Assembly: GCF_031143425.1 (NCBI RefSeq)
Contig: NC_090444.1
Span: 60,197,533-60,261,532 of the forward strand
Length of the DNA: 64,000 nucleotides
Direction: 5' to 3'
From: Pleurodeles waltl
Taxonomy: Eukaryota > Chordata > Amphibia > Caudata > Salamandridae
Shown: positions 21,961-33,268 of the stretch, piece after piece
Position numbering within the stretch: the stretch's first letter is position 1
Layout: each line of letters starts with the position of its first letter
Translations under genes and position numbers: made by a program
Notes under the pieces: model-generated
What the model was told of the DNA's origin: nothing
The model's input: the letters and a program-made list of their open reading frames with translations, nothing else
Databases searched by the model: none

Positions 21961-23760
21961 TGACTTGGGATACGGATGTCTCACTTTGCCTTGGCTGATG
22001 GTAAATAGCTCCGGTATAGGTGCTAATCTGATGGGAGGACACGAAGACAGCAACAGAAGTTCTTTGTACCACGGTTGACGTGGCCAGGCTGGAGCAATTA
22101 GGATTATCTGGCAGGGTTCCGATTTGATCTTGTTGTGAAAGAAGAGGTATCAGAGGAAAAGCGTAAGCATAAATCCCTGACCATGCTATTGAAAGGGCAT
22201 TTCCCCACGACCCTGGTTGGTGATGCCAGCTTGCATAAAGCCGGCATTTCGCGTTCCGTGACGATGCGAAGAGGTCCAGGTTTGGTTTTCCCCACCTGAG
22301 AAATATTGCATCCAGCATTCTCTGATACAGCTCCCACTCCTGGAAGGATGTGCCGGGCCTGCTGAGTGAGTCTGCTGTGGTGTTCCTCACTCCCGGAAGA
22401 TGTTCTGCTCGCATGTGCACTGAATGCTGAATGCACCAGGTCCAAATGGTTTGAGCTTCTGTGGACTGCAAATGAGACCGAGTTCCTCCTTGTTTGTTTA
22501 TGTAGTGCATGGTGGTTGTATTGTCCTTCCGGACAAGCACCAATGAGCCTCGGATTCTCGGCAGAAAAGCCTGCAACGCCAGGTATACCGCTCTGAGCTC
22601 GACGAGGTTGATGTGAAGCCTACCATGAGGTGGGGGGGATGGGGCAACCTGCCGCTTGTTTAAAGATCCTGAAGGCATGCACCCCATTCCTCCATCGAAG
22701 CATCCATTGTAATCGTAAACGGAGGGACCCGAGCTAAGGATTCTAGGCCCTTGGAGATGTTTGACGGTGTTGACCACCAATGGAGGGAGTCGACAATCCT
22801 TGCTGTTATCTGTATGATGTCCCCGAAGGAACCTTGCGTCTGTTTCCACTGTTTGTGAAGCTCTTCCTGAAGAGGGCGCATCCAAAGGAAACAGTGGGGA
22901 ACTAGATTGATACAGGAGGACGTCATCCCCATTAATGACTTGAACTGTCGAACTGAAAGAAACTTTCTTCTTCGAATTGCATCTGCTAGGGTAAGAAGCT
23001 TGAGTTGATGTTCTTCCGCTGGGAATGCCTTTACTTGAGTGCTGTCCAGTACAGCTCCCAGGAAGACTATTCTTCTGGTAGGCTGAAGATGGGACTTAGA
23101 GTGAGTGAGACCTAGTTGATGGAAGAGGTGTAACGTGGTCTTGAGAGAGTGGCGTAGGGTGCAGATGTCTGGAGCCTTCAGCAACCAGTCGTCCAGATAT
23201 GGGAATATCTGGTGTTTGAAATGCCTCAGATATACTGCAACAGGAGCTAAGCATTTTGTGAAAATCCGGGGAGCGGATTTGAGTCCGAAGGGTAGCACTT
23301 TGAATTGAAAGTGCTGGCCAGCTACCATGAATCTTAAGAATTTTCTGTGCTTGGGGTCAATGGGTATGTGGAAGTAGGCATCCTGCTGATCTAAGGAAGC
23401 CATGAAAACCCCTCTGTTGAGAAGCAAGACATCCTTCAATGTCACCATGCGGAAGGATTGCTTCTTGAAATATTTGTTGAGCTACCTCAGATCCAGGCCC
23501 ACAAACGAGACTTCTTTCTGATGAGAAAGAAGCGAGAATAGAAACCGCTTCCTTTTTGCAAAGAAGGGACTACCTCTATCGCCCCTTTGGATAACATGAC
23601 ACCTATTTCCCGAAGGAGAAGATGTAGATGTTTTTGACGTTCCTGGGAAGGTGGAGTCTTGCGGGGCATGCAAGTAAACTCTAGCAGATGACCATAAGTT
23701 ATATGCCCAGAACCCACTTGTCGTTTGAGATCTGACGCCAACGTTGCAGGTGATGAGTCA
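21926..23760 (-). pseudogene. DIRS-C RT-RNase H-methyltransferase-like region
   Basis: RT: GAIEVVPSLQKGSGFYSRFF, SLDQQDAYFHIPIDPKHRKF, VLPFGLKSAPRIFTK and the intact catalytic FPYLDDWLLKAPD. RNase H: TITMDASMEEWG, HINLVELRAVYLALQ, a KDNTTTMHY box and TADSLSR. A methyltransferase-like block follows with NLDLFASSRNAKCR and AWSGIYAYAFPLIP, then an early stop. At least two frame changes and several stops. Gag C-terminus lies upstream, recombinase downstream. Confidence 0.85.
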
Positions 23761-24053
23761 AAGAAGGAGACGTAGCCGGCCCCTGGAGGTTGTCATTGCC
23801 TGTGTGAGGTGTCCTTAGATTGTCTCCCCGACTGTCCTCTAGGAGAAGGTCTGTTGTATGACGCCGTCATAGATTGCCTCTGATGCTGTTGGGGTCTGGA
23901 AGATTGGTACTGGGAGGAATAAGTTGGGTATCTGAATGATTGGTGGCCACCTCGAAAGGAAGGGTGTCCTCTACCCCTGGCACCTCGAAAGGGTGTGCGC
24001 TTATACTGTAGCGACCCGAAAGACCGAGCAGTACCCGTATCTGTTTTGATCGC
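23761..24053 (-). pseudogene. gag: DIRS-C Gag C-terminal part (downstream of solo LTR2)
   Basis: The tail of Gag is Arg/Gln/Tyr-rich: SFGSLQYKRTPFRGARGRGH followed by QYQSSRPQQHQRQSM. It continues in phase from the part ending at 26914 (...HVDNALQAI) once the LTR2 and its ATCGC duplication are removed. Confidence 0.8.
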
Positions 24054-26913
24054 GGGAGGAAAGTACCATCTTGCCTGGCATGTTACCCCCATTTTTTACT
24101 GTATGTGTGTTTGTTATTACCTATGTGTCACTGGGACAGTGCTAGCCAGGACCCCAGTGCTCATAAAGTATGCCCTGTATGTGTTCCCTGTGTGGTGCCT
24201 AACTGTATCACTGAAGCTCTCCTAACCAGAACCTCAGTGTTTATGCTTTCTCTGCTTTTAAAATTGTCACTGCAGACTAGTGACTAATTTTACCAATTCT
24301 GATTGGCACACTGGAACACCCTTATAATTCCCTAGTATATGGTACTGAGGTACCCAGGGTATTGGGGTTCCAGGAGATCCCTATGGGCTGCAGCATTTCT
24401 TTTGCCACCCATAGGGAGCTCAGACAATTCTTACACAGGACTGCCACTGCAGTCCACGTTATCCCACAGCCATTTTACACTGCACGTAAGTAACTTATAA
24501 GTCACCTATATGTCTAACCCTCACTTGGTGAAGGTTAGGTGCAAAGTTAGTGTGTGCGCACCCTGGCACTAGTCAAAGTGCCCCCACATTGTTCAGGGCA
24601 AATTCCCCAGACTTTGTGAGTGCGGGGACACCATTACATGCGTGTACTACATATAGGTCAATGCCTATATGTAGCGTCACAATGGTAACTCCGAACATGG
24701 CCATGTAACATGTCTAGAATCATGGAATTGTCACTCCAATACCATTCTGGCTACTGCTGCTGCCAACCCCTCAGACAGGTTTCTGCCCCCCTGGGGCCCG
24801 GGCAGCCTGGTCCCTGGAAGGCAGAACAAAGGATTTTCTCTGAGAGAGGGTGTTACACCCTCTCCCTTTGGAAATAGGTGTGATGGGCCTGGGAGGAGTA
24901 GCCTCTCCTGGCCTCTGGAAATGCTTTGAAGGGCACAGATGGTGCCTTCCTTGCATAAGCCAGTCTACACCGGTTCAGGGATCCCCCCAGCCCTGCTCTG
25001 GCACAAAACTGGACAAAGGAAAGGGGAGTGACCACTCCCCTGACCAGCACCTCCCAGGGGAGGTGCCCAGAGCTCCTCCAGTGTGTCCAAGACCTCTGCC
25101 ATCTTGGATGCAGAGGTGTGAGGGCACAATGGACAGCTCTGAGTGGCCAGTCCAAGCAGGTGATGTCAGAGACCCCTCCTGATAGGTGCTTACCTTTCTC
25201 TGTAGCCAATCCTCCTCTGTGGGCTATTTAGGGTCTTTCCTGTGGGTATCTCACCAGATAACGAATGCAAGAGCTCATTAGAGTTCCTCTGCACTTCCCT
25301 CTTCGACTTCTGCCAAGGATCGACCGCTGACTGCCCCAGGACGCCTTCATAACCGCAACAAAGTAGCAAGAAGACTACCAGCAACATTGTAGCACCTCAT
25401 CCTGCCGGCATTCTCAACTGTTTCCTGGTGTTGCATGCTCTGAGGGCTGTCTGCCTTCACCCTGCACTGGAAGCCAAGATGAAATCTCCCATGGTTCGAC
25501 AGAATCTTCCCCCTGCCAACGCAGGCACCAAACGTCTGCATTGCTAGTCCTCTGGGTCCCCTCTCATCCTGACAAGCATGGTCCCTGGAACACAGGAGCT
25601 GGGTCCAAGTGTCTTCGACAGTCCAGTGGCCCTTTTGTCCAAATTTGGTGGAGGTAAGTCCTTGCCTCCCCACGCCAGACAGTAATCCTGTGTACTGCGT
25701 GAACTGCAGCTGCTCGGGCTCCTGTGCACTTTTGCAAGACTTCCTTTGTGCACAGCCTAGCCCAGGTCCCCAGCACTCCGTCCTGCATTGCCCAACTCGC
25801 TGAGTTGAACTCCGACGTCGTGGGACCCTCTTCTGTGGCTCTGAGTCGACCGCTGTCCTCAGATCTTCTAAGTGCCTGTTCAGGTGCTTCTGTGGGTGCT
25901 GAATGCCTCTGCGTGGGCTCTCCATGTTGCTGAGCGCCCCCTCTGTCTCCTCCAAGGGGCGACCTCCTGGTCCTTCCTGGGCCCTGGCAGCACCAAAAAT
26001 CCTCAACCGCAACTCTTGCAGCTAGCAAGGCTTGTTTGCAGTCTTTCTGCGTGGAAACAACTCTGCATCCTCCAGCATGCCGTGGAACATCTTCTGACCA
26101 AAGGAGAAGTTCCTGGCACCTTCCGTTGTTGCAGAATCTTTGGCTTCTTCCACCCGGAGGCAGCCCTTTTGCACCTTGATCCGGGGTTTAGTGGGCTCCT
26201 GCCCCCCCTGGACACTTGTGTGACTCTTGGACTTGATCCCCTTCCTTTACAGGTCCTCAGGTCCAGAAATCCGTCTTCAGTTTTTGCAGTCAGTTGTTGT
26301 CCTTGCAGAATCCCCTATCCCGACTTTACTGTCTTTCTGGGATAGTAGGGTAACTTTACTCCTACTTTTCAGGGTCTTGGGGTGGGGTATCTTGGACACC
26401 CTTAGTGTTTTCTTACACTCCCATCGACCCTCTACACACTACACTAGGCCTGGTATCCATTCGTGGTTCGCATTCCACTTTTGGAGTATATGGTTTGTGT
26501 TGCCCCTAGGCCTATTTCTCCCTATTGCATTCTATTGTGTTCTATAGTGTTTGCACTACTTTTCTAACTGTTACTTACCTGATTTGGTTTGTGTGTATAT
26601 TTTGTGTATATTACTTACCTCCTAAGGGACTATATCCTCTGAGATACTTTTGGCATATTGTCATTAAAATAAAGTACCTTTATTTTTAGTAACTTTGAGT
26701 ATTGTGTTTTCTTATGATACAGTGCTAAGTGATATAAGTGGTATGGTAGGAGCTTTGCATGTCTCCTAGTTCAGCCTAAGCTGCTCTGCTATAGCTACCT
26801 CTATCAGCCTAAGCTGCTAAAACACCCCTCATCTACTAATGAGGGATAACTGCTCCTGGCACAAGGTGTAAGTACCACAAGGTACCCACTATAAGCTAGG
26901 CCAGCCTCCTACA
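24054..26913 (+). repeat. Solo LTR2 (2860 bp) in DIRS-C gag
   Basis: Flanked by a perfect 5-bp direct repeat ATCGC (24049-24053 and 26914-26918). It starts GGGAGGAAAGTACC (probably mutated from a TG start) and ends GCCAGCCTCCTACA. There is no internal gypsy sequence, so it is a solo LTR formed by LTR-LTR recombination. Near the 5' end are hairpins of the type CACTGGGAC...CCCCAGTG. Frames such as 25347-26012 are non-coding. Confidence 0.9.
26668..26673 (+). terminator. LTR2 polyadenylation signal AATAAA
   Basis: AATAAA within CATTAAAATAAAGTACC about 245 bp before the LTR end. It is conserved at 36107-36112 and 49563-49568 in the other LTR2 copies. Confidence 0.5.
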
Positions 26914-28889
26914 ATCGCTTGAAGAGCATTGTCCACATGCTTACCAAGAAGGTCTTGCCCATCGTAAGGGAGGTCCAGGATCTTGGTTTTGAAATCCGGT
27001 CTAAATGTGGTGGCCTTAAGCCACCCTTGACGCCTTAGGACGGCTGAACCAGCCAGTAGCCGAAACCCCATAGCTGCAATGTCCAGAGCACAGTCAATCA
27101 CCTCTGCAGACGTGCGTTGACCCTCCATGAGGATCTTTTTTGCTTCCGACTTGCTGGAATCTGGAAGATCCTCAACAGAATGTGAGATGTCCGACCACAG
27201 CTGCCTGTCGTATCTGCCTAGGAGCGGCAGGGAATTCGCAGCACGGACCACAATGGTAGGCATAGAAGAAAACCTCTTACCAATGTTGTTGAGGCGCCTT
27301 CCGTCTTTGTCCGGAGGTGCAGACAGAGGTGCTGAAGGATTTCTGGAGCGTCACTGGGCAGCATGAGAAACCACTGAGACAGGTTTTAGATGACCCACCA
27401 GGCAAGCAGGGGCGTCCTCTGTCGCTTTATATTTTTTGTCCAGCTTTGGTAATATCGCTGGCACTGTTGCTGGATTTCTCATAATTTTTAATCCCTGATT
27501 CCATACATGGTCAATGATAGGGATTTGTCTGACCAATTTCCTATGCGGTTCTTTAAAGTCATATAAAAAGCAGCCCTGCTGTGTGGATGGCATTTGCAGG
27601 TCAAACCGCGCAGCCGCTTTTTCTAACAGGTTGTGAAAAGAGCCAATGTCCTCTGGAGGGGGTTCAACTGCCATTGGCTCCGGTGAAGGGGGTGCTGGAA
27701 GCACATAATCATCCCATTCATCCTGGTCTGAAAGAACTTCTCCTTCCTCAGCCGCTTCATCCGCAGAGACCTGGACTTGAGGACTCCGTGGAGCCTGAGG
27801 AGGAATTTGTGGCGCAGCAGGAAGAACTGGTAGAGGTACTGGAGTACTTGGTGTGGTCACTACTGGCATGGGATCCTTCGCCGACCGAGGATGGAAGCGC
27901 TAACTATAATCTACTAGCATGGCCTGTAGGTCGGAAACAAGACCAGAAGGCAAGCACACCATTCCCTGTTGTTGCTGTGGGACTCAATCATAATAATGCT
28001 GACCATAATAGGAGTAATCATCAGAGTACTCCTGACATTTAATATGCAACTGGGAAGGACTCCTAGCCACCCCAAACAATGCATCATGATCTGAGTCCTC
28101 GTCATCGTTGCCATCTAAAAACCTAGATGGCAAAAGTCTTGACACCTTGCTTGTCAATGTGACAGACGGTGTCAAATGAGTCTTGGAGAGCCTCTTGAGA
28201 GGAGTATGCTGTGGATGGTCTTTGCTGCTTCGCTAGAAAAATTTTCATAGTCGAAGATAAGAAACCAGTTGTCGTCGACGGGTTCGTTGACGATATCGTC
28301 GTCAGCAGAAACTTTGTTGACGGTGTGGCCGACGACGGTAGTACCGTCGACAGAGGTGTCGCCGGAAGCGTCATCAACGGAGGTGTCGTCAACGAGGGCA
28401 TCGGGAGCGTCGTCGTGAGATCAATTGTCGACGGAAGTGTCGTCGGCGAGAATAGCGTTGACAAGATGGGGCGCTCCGTCAACGAGGATGATAGTGTCGT
28501 CGATGAGGATCCTGCTGCCGTCGAGTGACTATAATCGGCATCACTGATGAAACAGTCGTTGACGAGAGTACCGTTATGATGGTGCCGTCGACGGTGATGA
28601 ACTTGGCTTCTTAAACTTGTGGAGAACCTTAGGAGGTGGAGTAGCCGGTTCAGAAGAAGTCTTTTTAACTGATTTTTTGAGGGTTTCTGTGTCTGCTTTT
28701 TACCTCTGTGGAGAGCTATGACTCTTAGTAGATGCCCCTGCTGATTTTTGCATCATTGTTTTAGGTGACTCCTGAATATCCAAGCCTTCCTCTTGTGTTT
28801 TAGAAGCAGAAATTGAGGAGGAGGCACTGTCATCATCAGAGGCTGAGTGTCCAGTCTCACCTCTCTGAAGTCACAACAGCAAGCAACCC
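26914..28889 (-). pseudogene. gag: DIRS-C Gag central part
   Basis: The capsid-like part (27869-26914) includes FHNLLEKAAARFDLQMP, YDFKEPHRKLVRQIP, LLGRYDRQLW and LPYDGQDLLGKHVDNAL. The upstream part (28500-27914) is Thr/Ser/Asp-rich and corresponds at DNA level to clusters of GTCGACG/CGTCGAC. Stops and frame changes are frequent. It is interrupted upstream by LTR1 at 28890 and downstream by LTR2. Confidence 0.8.
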
Positions 28890-29553
28890 TGTAAGCAAAT
28901 GTCCCCCTGTTGCAATTACCCCCCCCCACACTTTTTGCCTGTTACTGATGCTGACTTGACTGAGAAGTGTGCTGGGACCCTGCTAACCAGGCCCCAGCAC
29001 CAGTGTTCTTTCACCTAAAATATACCATTGTTTCCACAATTGGCACAACCCTGGCACTCAGATAAGTCCCTTGTAAAAGGTACCAGTGGTACCAAGGGCA
29101 CTGTGACCAAGGAAGGTCCCTAAGGACTGCAGCATATGCTGTGCCACCCTAAGGGACCCCTCACCCAACACATGCACTCTGCTATTGCAGACTGTGTGTG
29201 TTGGTGGGGAGAAAAAGGCAAAGTCAACATGGTATCCCCCTCAGGATGCCATGCACACAAAATACTGCCTGTGGCATAGGTAAGTCACCCCTCAAGCAGG
29301 CCTTACAGCCCTAAGGCAGGGTGCACTATACCACAGGTGAGGGCATAGCTGCATGAGCAATATGCCCCTACAGTGTCTAAGTCTATTCTTAGACATTGTA
29401 AGTACAGTTGTGGCCATATTAAGTATATGGTCTGGGAGTTTGTCGAAAACGAACTCCACAGCTCCATAATGGCTACACTGGATACTGGGAAGTTTGGTAT
29501 CAAACTTCTCAGAATAATAAACCCACACTGATGCCAGTGTTGGATTTATTATT
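28890..29553 (+). repeat. LTR1, 5' part (left of DIRS-D)
   Basis: Starts TGTAAGCAAATGTCC and matches the first ~660 bp of the LTR1 at 45690. It stops in the segment corresponding to ~46345, where DIRS-D recombinase sequence begins. About 1.7 kb of LTR1 middle is absent on both sides of DIRS-D. Left flank AACCC. Confidence 0.8.
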
Positions 29554-31240
29554 GGATTCCTGAGAACCGCTTGGCCTACTGCTACCTCTCCCTGAGATAG
29601 AGATTCCAAGCAGTAGTGCTTCGTGAAAGTATGACAGCTCTTCCATGTTGCTGCCCTACAAATGTCTTGTAGTGGCACTCCGGCAAACAGTGCCGCTGAC
29701 GATGAGACTTTTCTCGTAGAATGAGCATGCACAGATGATTGCAAAGGTTTGCCCGCTGCTTGATGGCAAAAGCGAATGGCTGAGGCGATCCATCTGGAAA
29801 TACTCTGCTTGGATAGTGGGTACCCCTTCCTAGGAGCACTGTACGCTACAAATAACTGATTAGAGAGTCGAAAAGATTTAGGGGGTCATTCTGACCCCGG
29901 CGGTCTAAGACCGCCGGGGCCAGGGTCGGCGGGAGCACCACCGACAGGCCGGCGGTGCTCCCAAGGGCATTCCGACCGCGGCGGTAAAGCCGCGGTCGGA
30001 CCGGCAACACTGGCGATCTCCCGCCAGTGTACCGCCGCCCTTTGGAATCCTCCAAGGCGGCGCAGCTAGCTGCGCCGCCGAGGGGATTCCGACCCCCCCT
30101 ACCGCCATCCAGTTCCCGGCGGTCCGCCCGCCGGGAACCGGATGGCGGTAGGGGGGGTCACGGGGCCCCTGGGGGCCCCTGCAGTGCCCATGCCACTGGC
30201 ATGGGCACTGCAGGGGCCCCCGTAAGAGGGCCCCTACAATGATTTCACTGTCTGCTTGGCAGACAGTGAAATACGCGACGGGTGCAACAGCACCCGTCGC
30301 ACCTTCCCACTCCGCCGGCTCGATTACGAGCCGGCATCCTCGTGGGAAGGGAGTTTTTCCCTGGGCTGGCGGGCGGTCTTTTGGCGACCGCCCGCCAGCC
30401 CAGGGAAAAACTTAGAATACCCTCCGCGGTCTACTGACCGCGGTGCGGTATTTCGGAGGGGGGAACTCTGGCGGGCGGCCTCCGCCGCCCGCCAGAGTTA
30501 GAATGACCCCCTTAGTCCTATCCAAATAAAATTTAACATATCTTTTAACGTCTAAGGAGTGTAATGCCCTCTCCGCCGGAATAGATGGATGAGGAAAAAA
30601 AGATTTGAAGACTAAAGGTTAGTTTATGTGAAAGTCTGACGGAACCTTTGGAATAAAATGCGGGTTAGTGCGCATTAGCAGTCTGTAGTGTTTAAGCTGC
30701 AGGAATGGCTCTTGGATGGAAAGCGCTTGCACCTCGCTGACCCGCCTAGCTGATGTAAGGGCTACCAATAAGGCAACCTTCCACGACAAGAACTTGAGGG
30801 AAGCACGATGGATCGGCTCAAATGGATGCTTCATCAGTTGTGCCAAGACAATATTCAGATTCCACGAAGGAGGCGGTGGTCTGAAAGGAGGGTAAACCCT
30901 GAAAAGCCCCTTCAGAAATCTCTTAATCAACCGAGAAGAGAAGAGTGAGGGTATGTCATCTGAACGTCTGTATGCAGCTATAGCTGCTAAGTGAACTTTA
31001 ATGGACGAGTGTGCTAGGCCAGATTGAGCTAGCTGTAAGAGATACGGCAATATTTCCTCTGGCGGTGAGACTAGAGGGTCAATCTGAAACTGATGACACC
31101 AGGCACAGAATCTTTTCCATTTACACTGATACGTCTTGTTAGTGCTATCCGCTCCGGCTTTTGACAAAATATCCCTGCAGTCCTGCATGATATTCAAATG
31201 CGCGAACTCTCTGTGGTGAGGAGCCAGGCTGATAACCGCA
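29554..31240 (-). pseudogene. DIRS-D tyrosine recombinase, interrupted by a MITE
   Basis: All three catalytic landmarks are readable: ALTSARRVSEVQAL (Arg), VHAHSTRKVS (HxxR) and HTFTKHYCLE (Tyr). The N-terminus starts near SLAPHHREFAHLN (~31240). The 631-bp MITE splits the frame between the RTK and SFR residues of a DRTKSFRL stretch; there is also a frame break around 30619. Without these it would be among the better-preserved recombinase copies. Confidence 0.85.
29881..30511. mobile_element. Harbinger-like MITE made of a chain of hairpins (631 bp)
   Basis: Terminal inverted repeats GGGGGTCATTCTGAC and GTTAGAATGACCCCC, with a TTA direct repeat outside (29878-29880 and 30512-30514), as in PIF/Harbinger elements. 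Homologous DIRS-G sequence (57745-57770) runs uninterrupted through the site. The interior is GC-rich and consists of about a dozen successive near-perfect stem-loops, e.g. CCCCGGCGGTC/GACCGCCGGGG, GCGACGGGTGC/GCACCCGTCGC and TTTCACTGTCTG/CAGACAGTGAAA. No protein frame is credible. Confidence 0.8.
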
Positions 31241-33000
31241 TTGACTGCGGAATAGGGTGCCAAACCTGGCCGTTGTTCATTGTCAGTAATTGAGGTGATG
31301 GCTCCAGTGGAATATGAGGTTTGTTTGACAGAAGGAGAAGTTCCGCGAACCAATGTTGGCGCGGCCAGTACGGAGCTATCAGTATCAGAGTGCACGGTTC
31401 TGTTTTCATCTTCGTGAGGACCCTTGGTATCAACGGAAGGGGAGGAAAGGCGTAAGCAAAGATGTCTGACCAGACTATAGAAAACGCATTCCCCCAAGAT
31501 CCCTTCTGGTGATGCCAACTTGCGAAGAACCGGCATTTGGCGATGTATTTTTCGCAAACAGGTCCACCTTTGGTGTTCCCCACAGGGAAAAAATATGGTT
31601 CAGTACTGTCTTGTCTAGCTCCCACTCGTGGCATTCCGATTTCTGCCTGCTGAATGCATCTGCTGTCTTGTTGTTTATTCCAGGCAAGTGTACCGCTGAT
31701 AGTGTGATGCCTTGCTGCGAGGCCCAGTTCCAGATCGTTTGGGCTTCCCTGGAGAGGGTGAGAGATCTTGTGCCTCCTTGTTTGTTGAGATAGTGCATTG
31801 TAGTGGTGTTGTCCGTTCTTATTACCACTTGCGATCCCGAGATCCTTGGGAGAAACGCTTGTAAGGCCAGGTGCACTGCCCTGAGTTCTAGCCAATTGAT
31901 ATGCATTGATGCCAGATGCAGTGGCCATTTGCCACTTATTTGCAGATCCTGTAACACCGCTCCCCAGCCTTCCAGTGAGGCATCCGTTGTTATGCTCCAC
32001 GGGCTGGTTGCTGTAGAAACGAAAGGTCGATTGATAGATGATGCGTTTGAGACCACCATCTCAGAGTTCTGATCATTATCGGAGTTATTTGTATCTGGTC
32101 TTCGAAAGTGCCTGATACTTGGAGCCATTGAGGATTTAGTTGCTCTTGTAAGGGGCGCATCTTTAGCCGACACAGAGGGACCAGAGGTATGCATGAAGAC
32201 ATCATGCCCAACAGTGATTGAACAGACGGACAGTAACCTTTCCTCTTCTCTGTATGGAACTTACTAGAGTCAGTAACCTTTGTTGCCTCTCTAACGTGGG
32301 ACAAGCCATGGCGGATTCTGTGTTCAGTCTTGCTCCTAGAAAGGTAATATTGCGTACTGGTAGAGGGTTGGACTTCTCCCAGTTGATTGTGAATCCGAGA
32401 CTGGTTAGTAAGGAAACGCACTTTTTTGTTGACTTGTGCGCTCCTGCGTAAGTCTTTGCCTTTATCAACCAATCGTCTAAGTATGGAAAAACCTGGTGCT
32501 TTCTCCTTCTGAGAAAGGCTGCGACTGGTGCTAGACATTTGGTAAATATTCTTGGGGCTGATTTCAGTCCGAAAGGAAGGACACGGTATTGATAATGGCT
32601 CCCGGCTACGGTGAATCTTAAGTTTGATTGAGGCGCAGAAGGACGTCTTGCAGGCTGATCATTCGGAACGATTGCTTTTTTAGGTATACATTTAGTTCCC
32701 TTAAATCGAGGCTCGACCTCCAATCCTTCCACTTCTTCCGAATGATGAAGAACCTGGAATAAAATCCTGTTCCTCGTTGGGCCCGAGGCACCTTCTCTAT
32801 AGCTCCCTTGAGAAGCATCTTGTCGATCTCTTTTTTGAGTTGTTGAGGGTATCGTGAAGGAGTCCTGAGGGGAGGGTTGGAGGGAGGTATCTGGATAAAT
32901 TCTAAAGTATAGCCCCGTTTCACTAATTGTAGGACCCACTTGTCTGACGTAATGGTTTGCCATTGACTGAGGAATAAAGATGTCCTCCCGCCCAGAATGA
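31241..33000 (-). pseudogene. DIRS-D RT-RNase H-methyltransferase-like region
   Basis: RT motifs: GTGFYSRFFIIRKK, a mutated motif-A region, VLPFGLKSAPRIFTKC and the intact FPYLDDWLIKAKT. RNase H: SITTDASLEGWGAV, INWLELRAVHLALQAF, VIRTDNTTTMHYL and KTADAFSR. Methyltransferase-like block: KVDLFAKNT and VWSDIFAYAFPPLPL followed by LILIAPYWPRQHWF. Several indels switch the frame between RT phase and the overlapping phase (32963-32202 begins in the latter and ends in the former). Non-functional. Confidence 0.85.
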
Positions 33001-33268
33001 CAGGAGGCGGACTGGACGTAGCCGGACCCTTGAAAACATCAGGTTCTACGAGCCGAATCTTTGGCCGGACGGGTTAAACGTCCACGGCCGGCAGGTCTAC
33101 TATAGGCTGGTTGTGGCGGCTGCCTTTGCGAGTAGTATGGACGATATTGCTGTGAAGATGATGGATAGGTGGAATATCTGTGTTGTTGATATCCCCCTCT
33201 GTATGAGGGTTGGCCACGCCCTCTAGGACGATCTTCGATATTGTAGGGTCCCTAATGACCTTGCCGTG
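33001..33268 (-). pseudogene. gag: DIRS-D Gag C-terminal tail
   Basis: Arg/Tyr/Gln-rich tail of Gag, recognisable in other frames as RGRGQPSYRGGYQ-like repeats, disrupted by frame changes. It continues from 36354 after removal of the solo LTR2 and its CCGTG duplication. Confidence 0.65.

Noticed and set aside
25347..26012. 221-codon minus-strand frame with Gln/Arg-rich content
   Set aside because: Part of a solo LTR2; the equivalent parts of the LTR2 copies at 33269 and 44174 are broken.
27581..28042. 153-codon + strand frame
   Set aside because: Antisense shadow of DIRS-C Gag.
28211..28528. Val/Asp/Gly repeat protein on + strand
   Set aside because: Antisense of the GTCGACG-rich Gag linker; the repeats are explained by the DNA motif.
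29881..30511. CRISPR-like array of palindromic repeats
   Set aside because: The stems differ from each other, there are no identical repeats or spacers, and terminal inverted repeats with a TTA duplication show a MITE.
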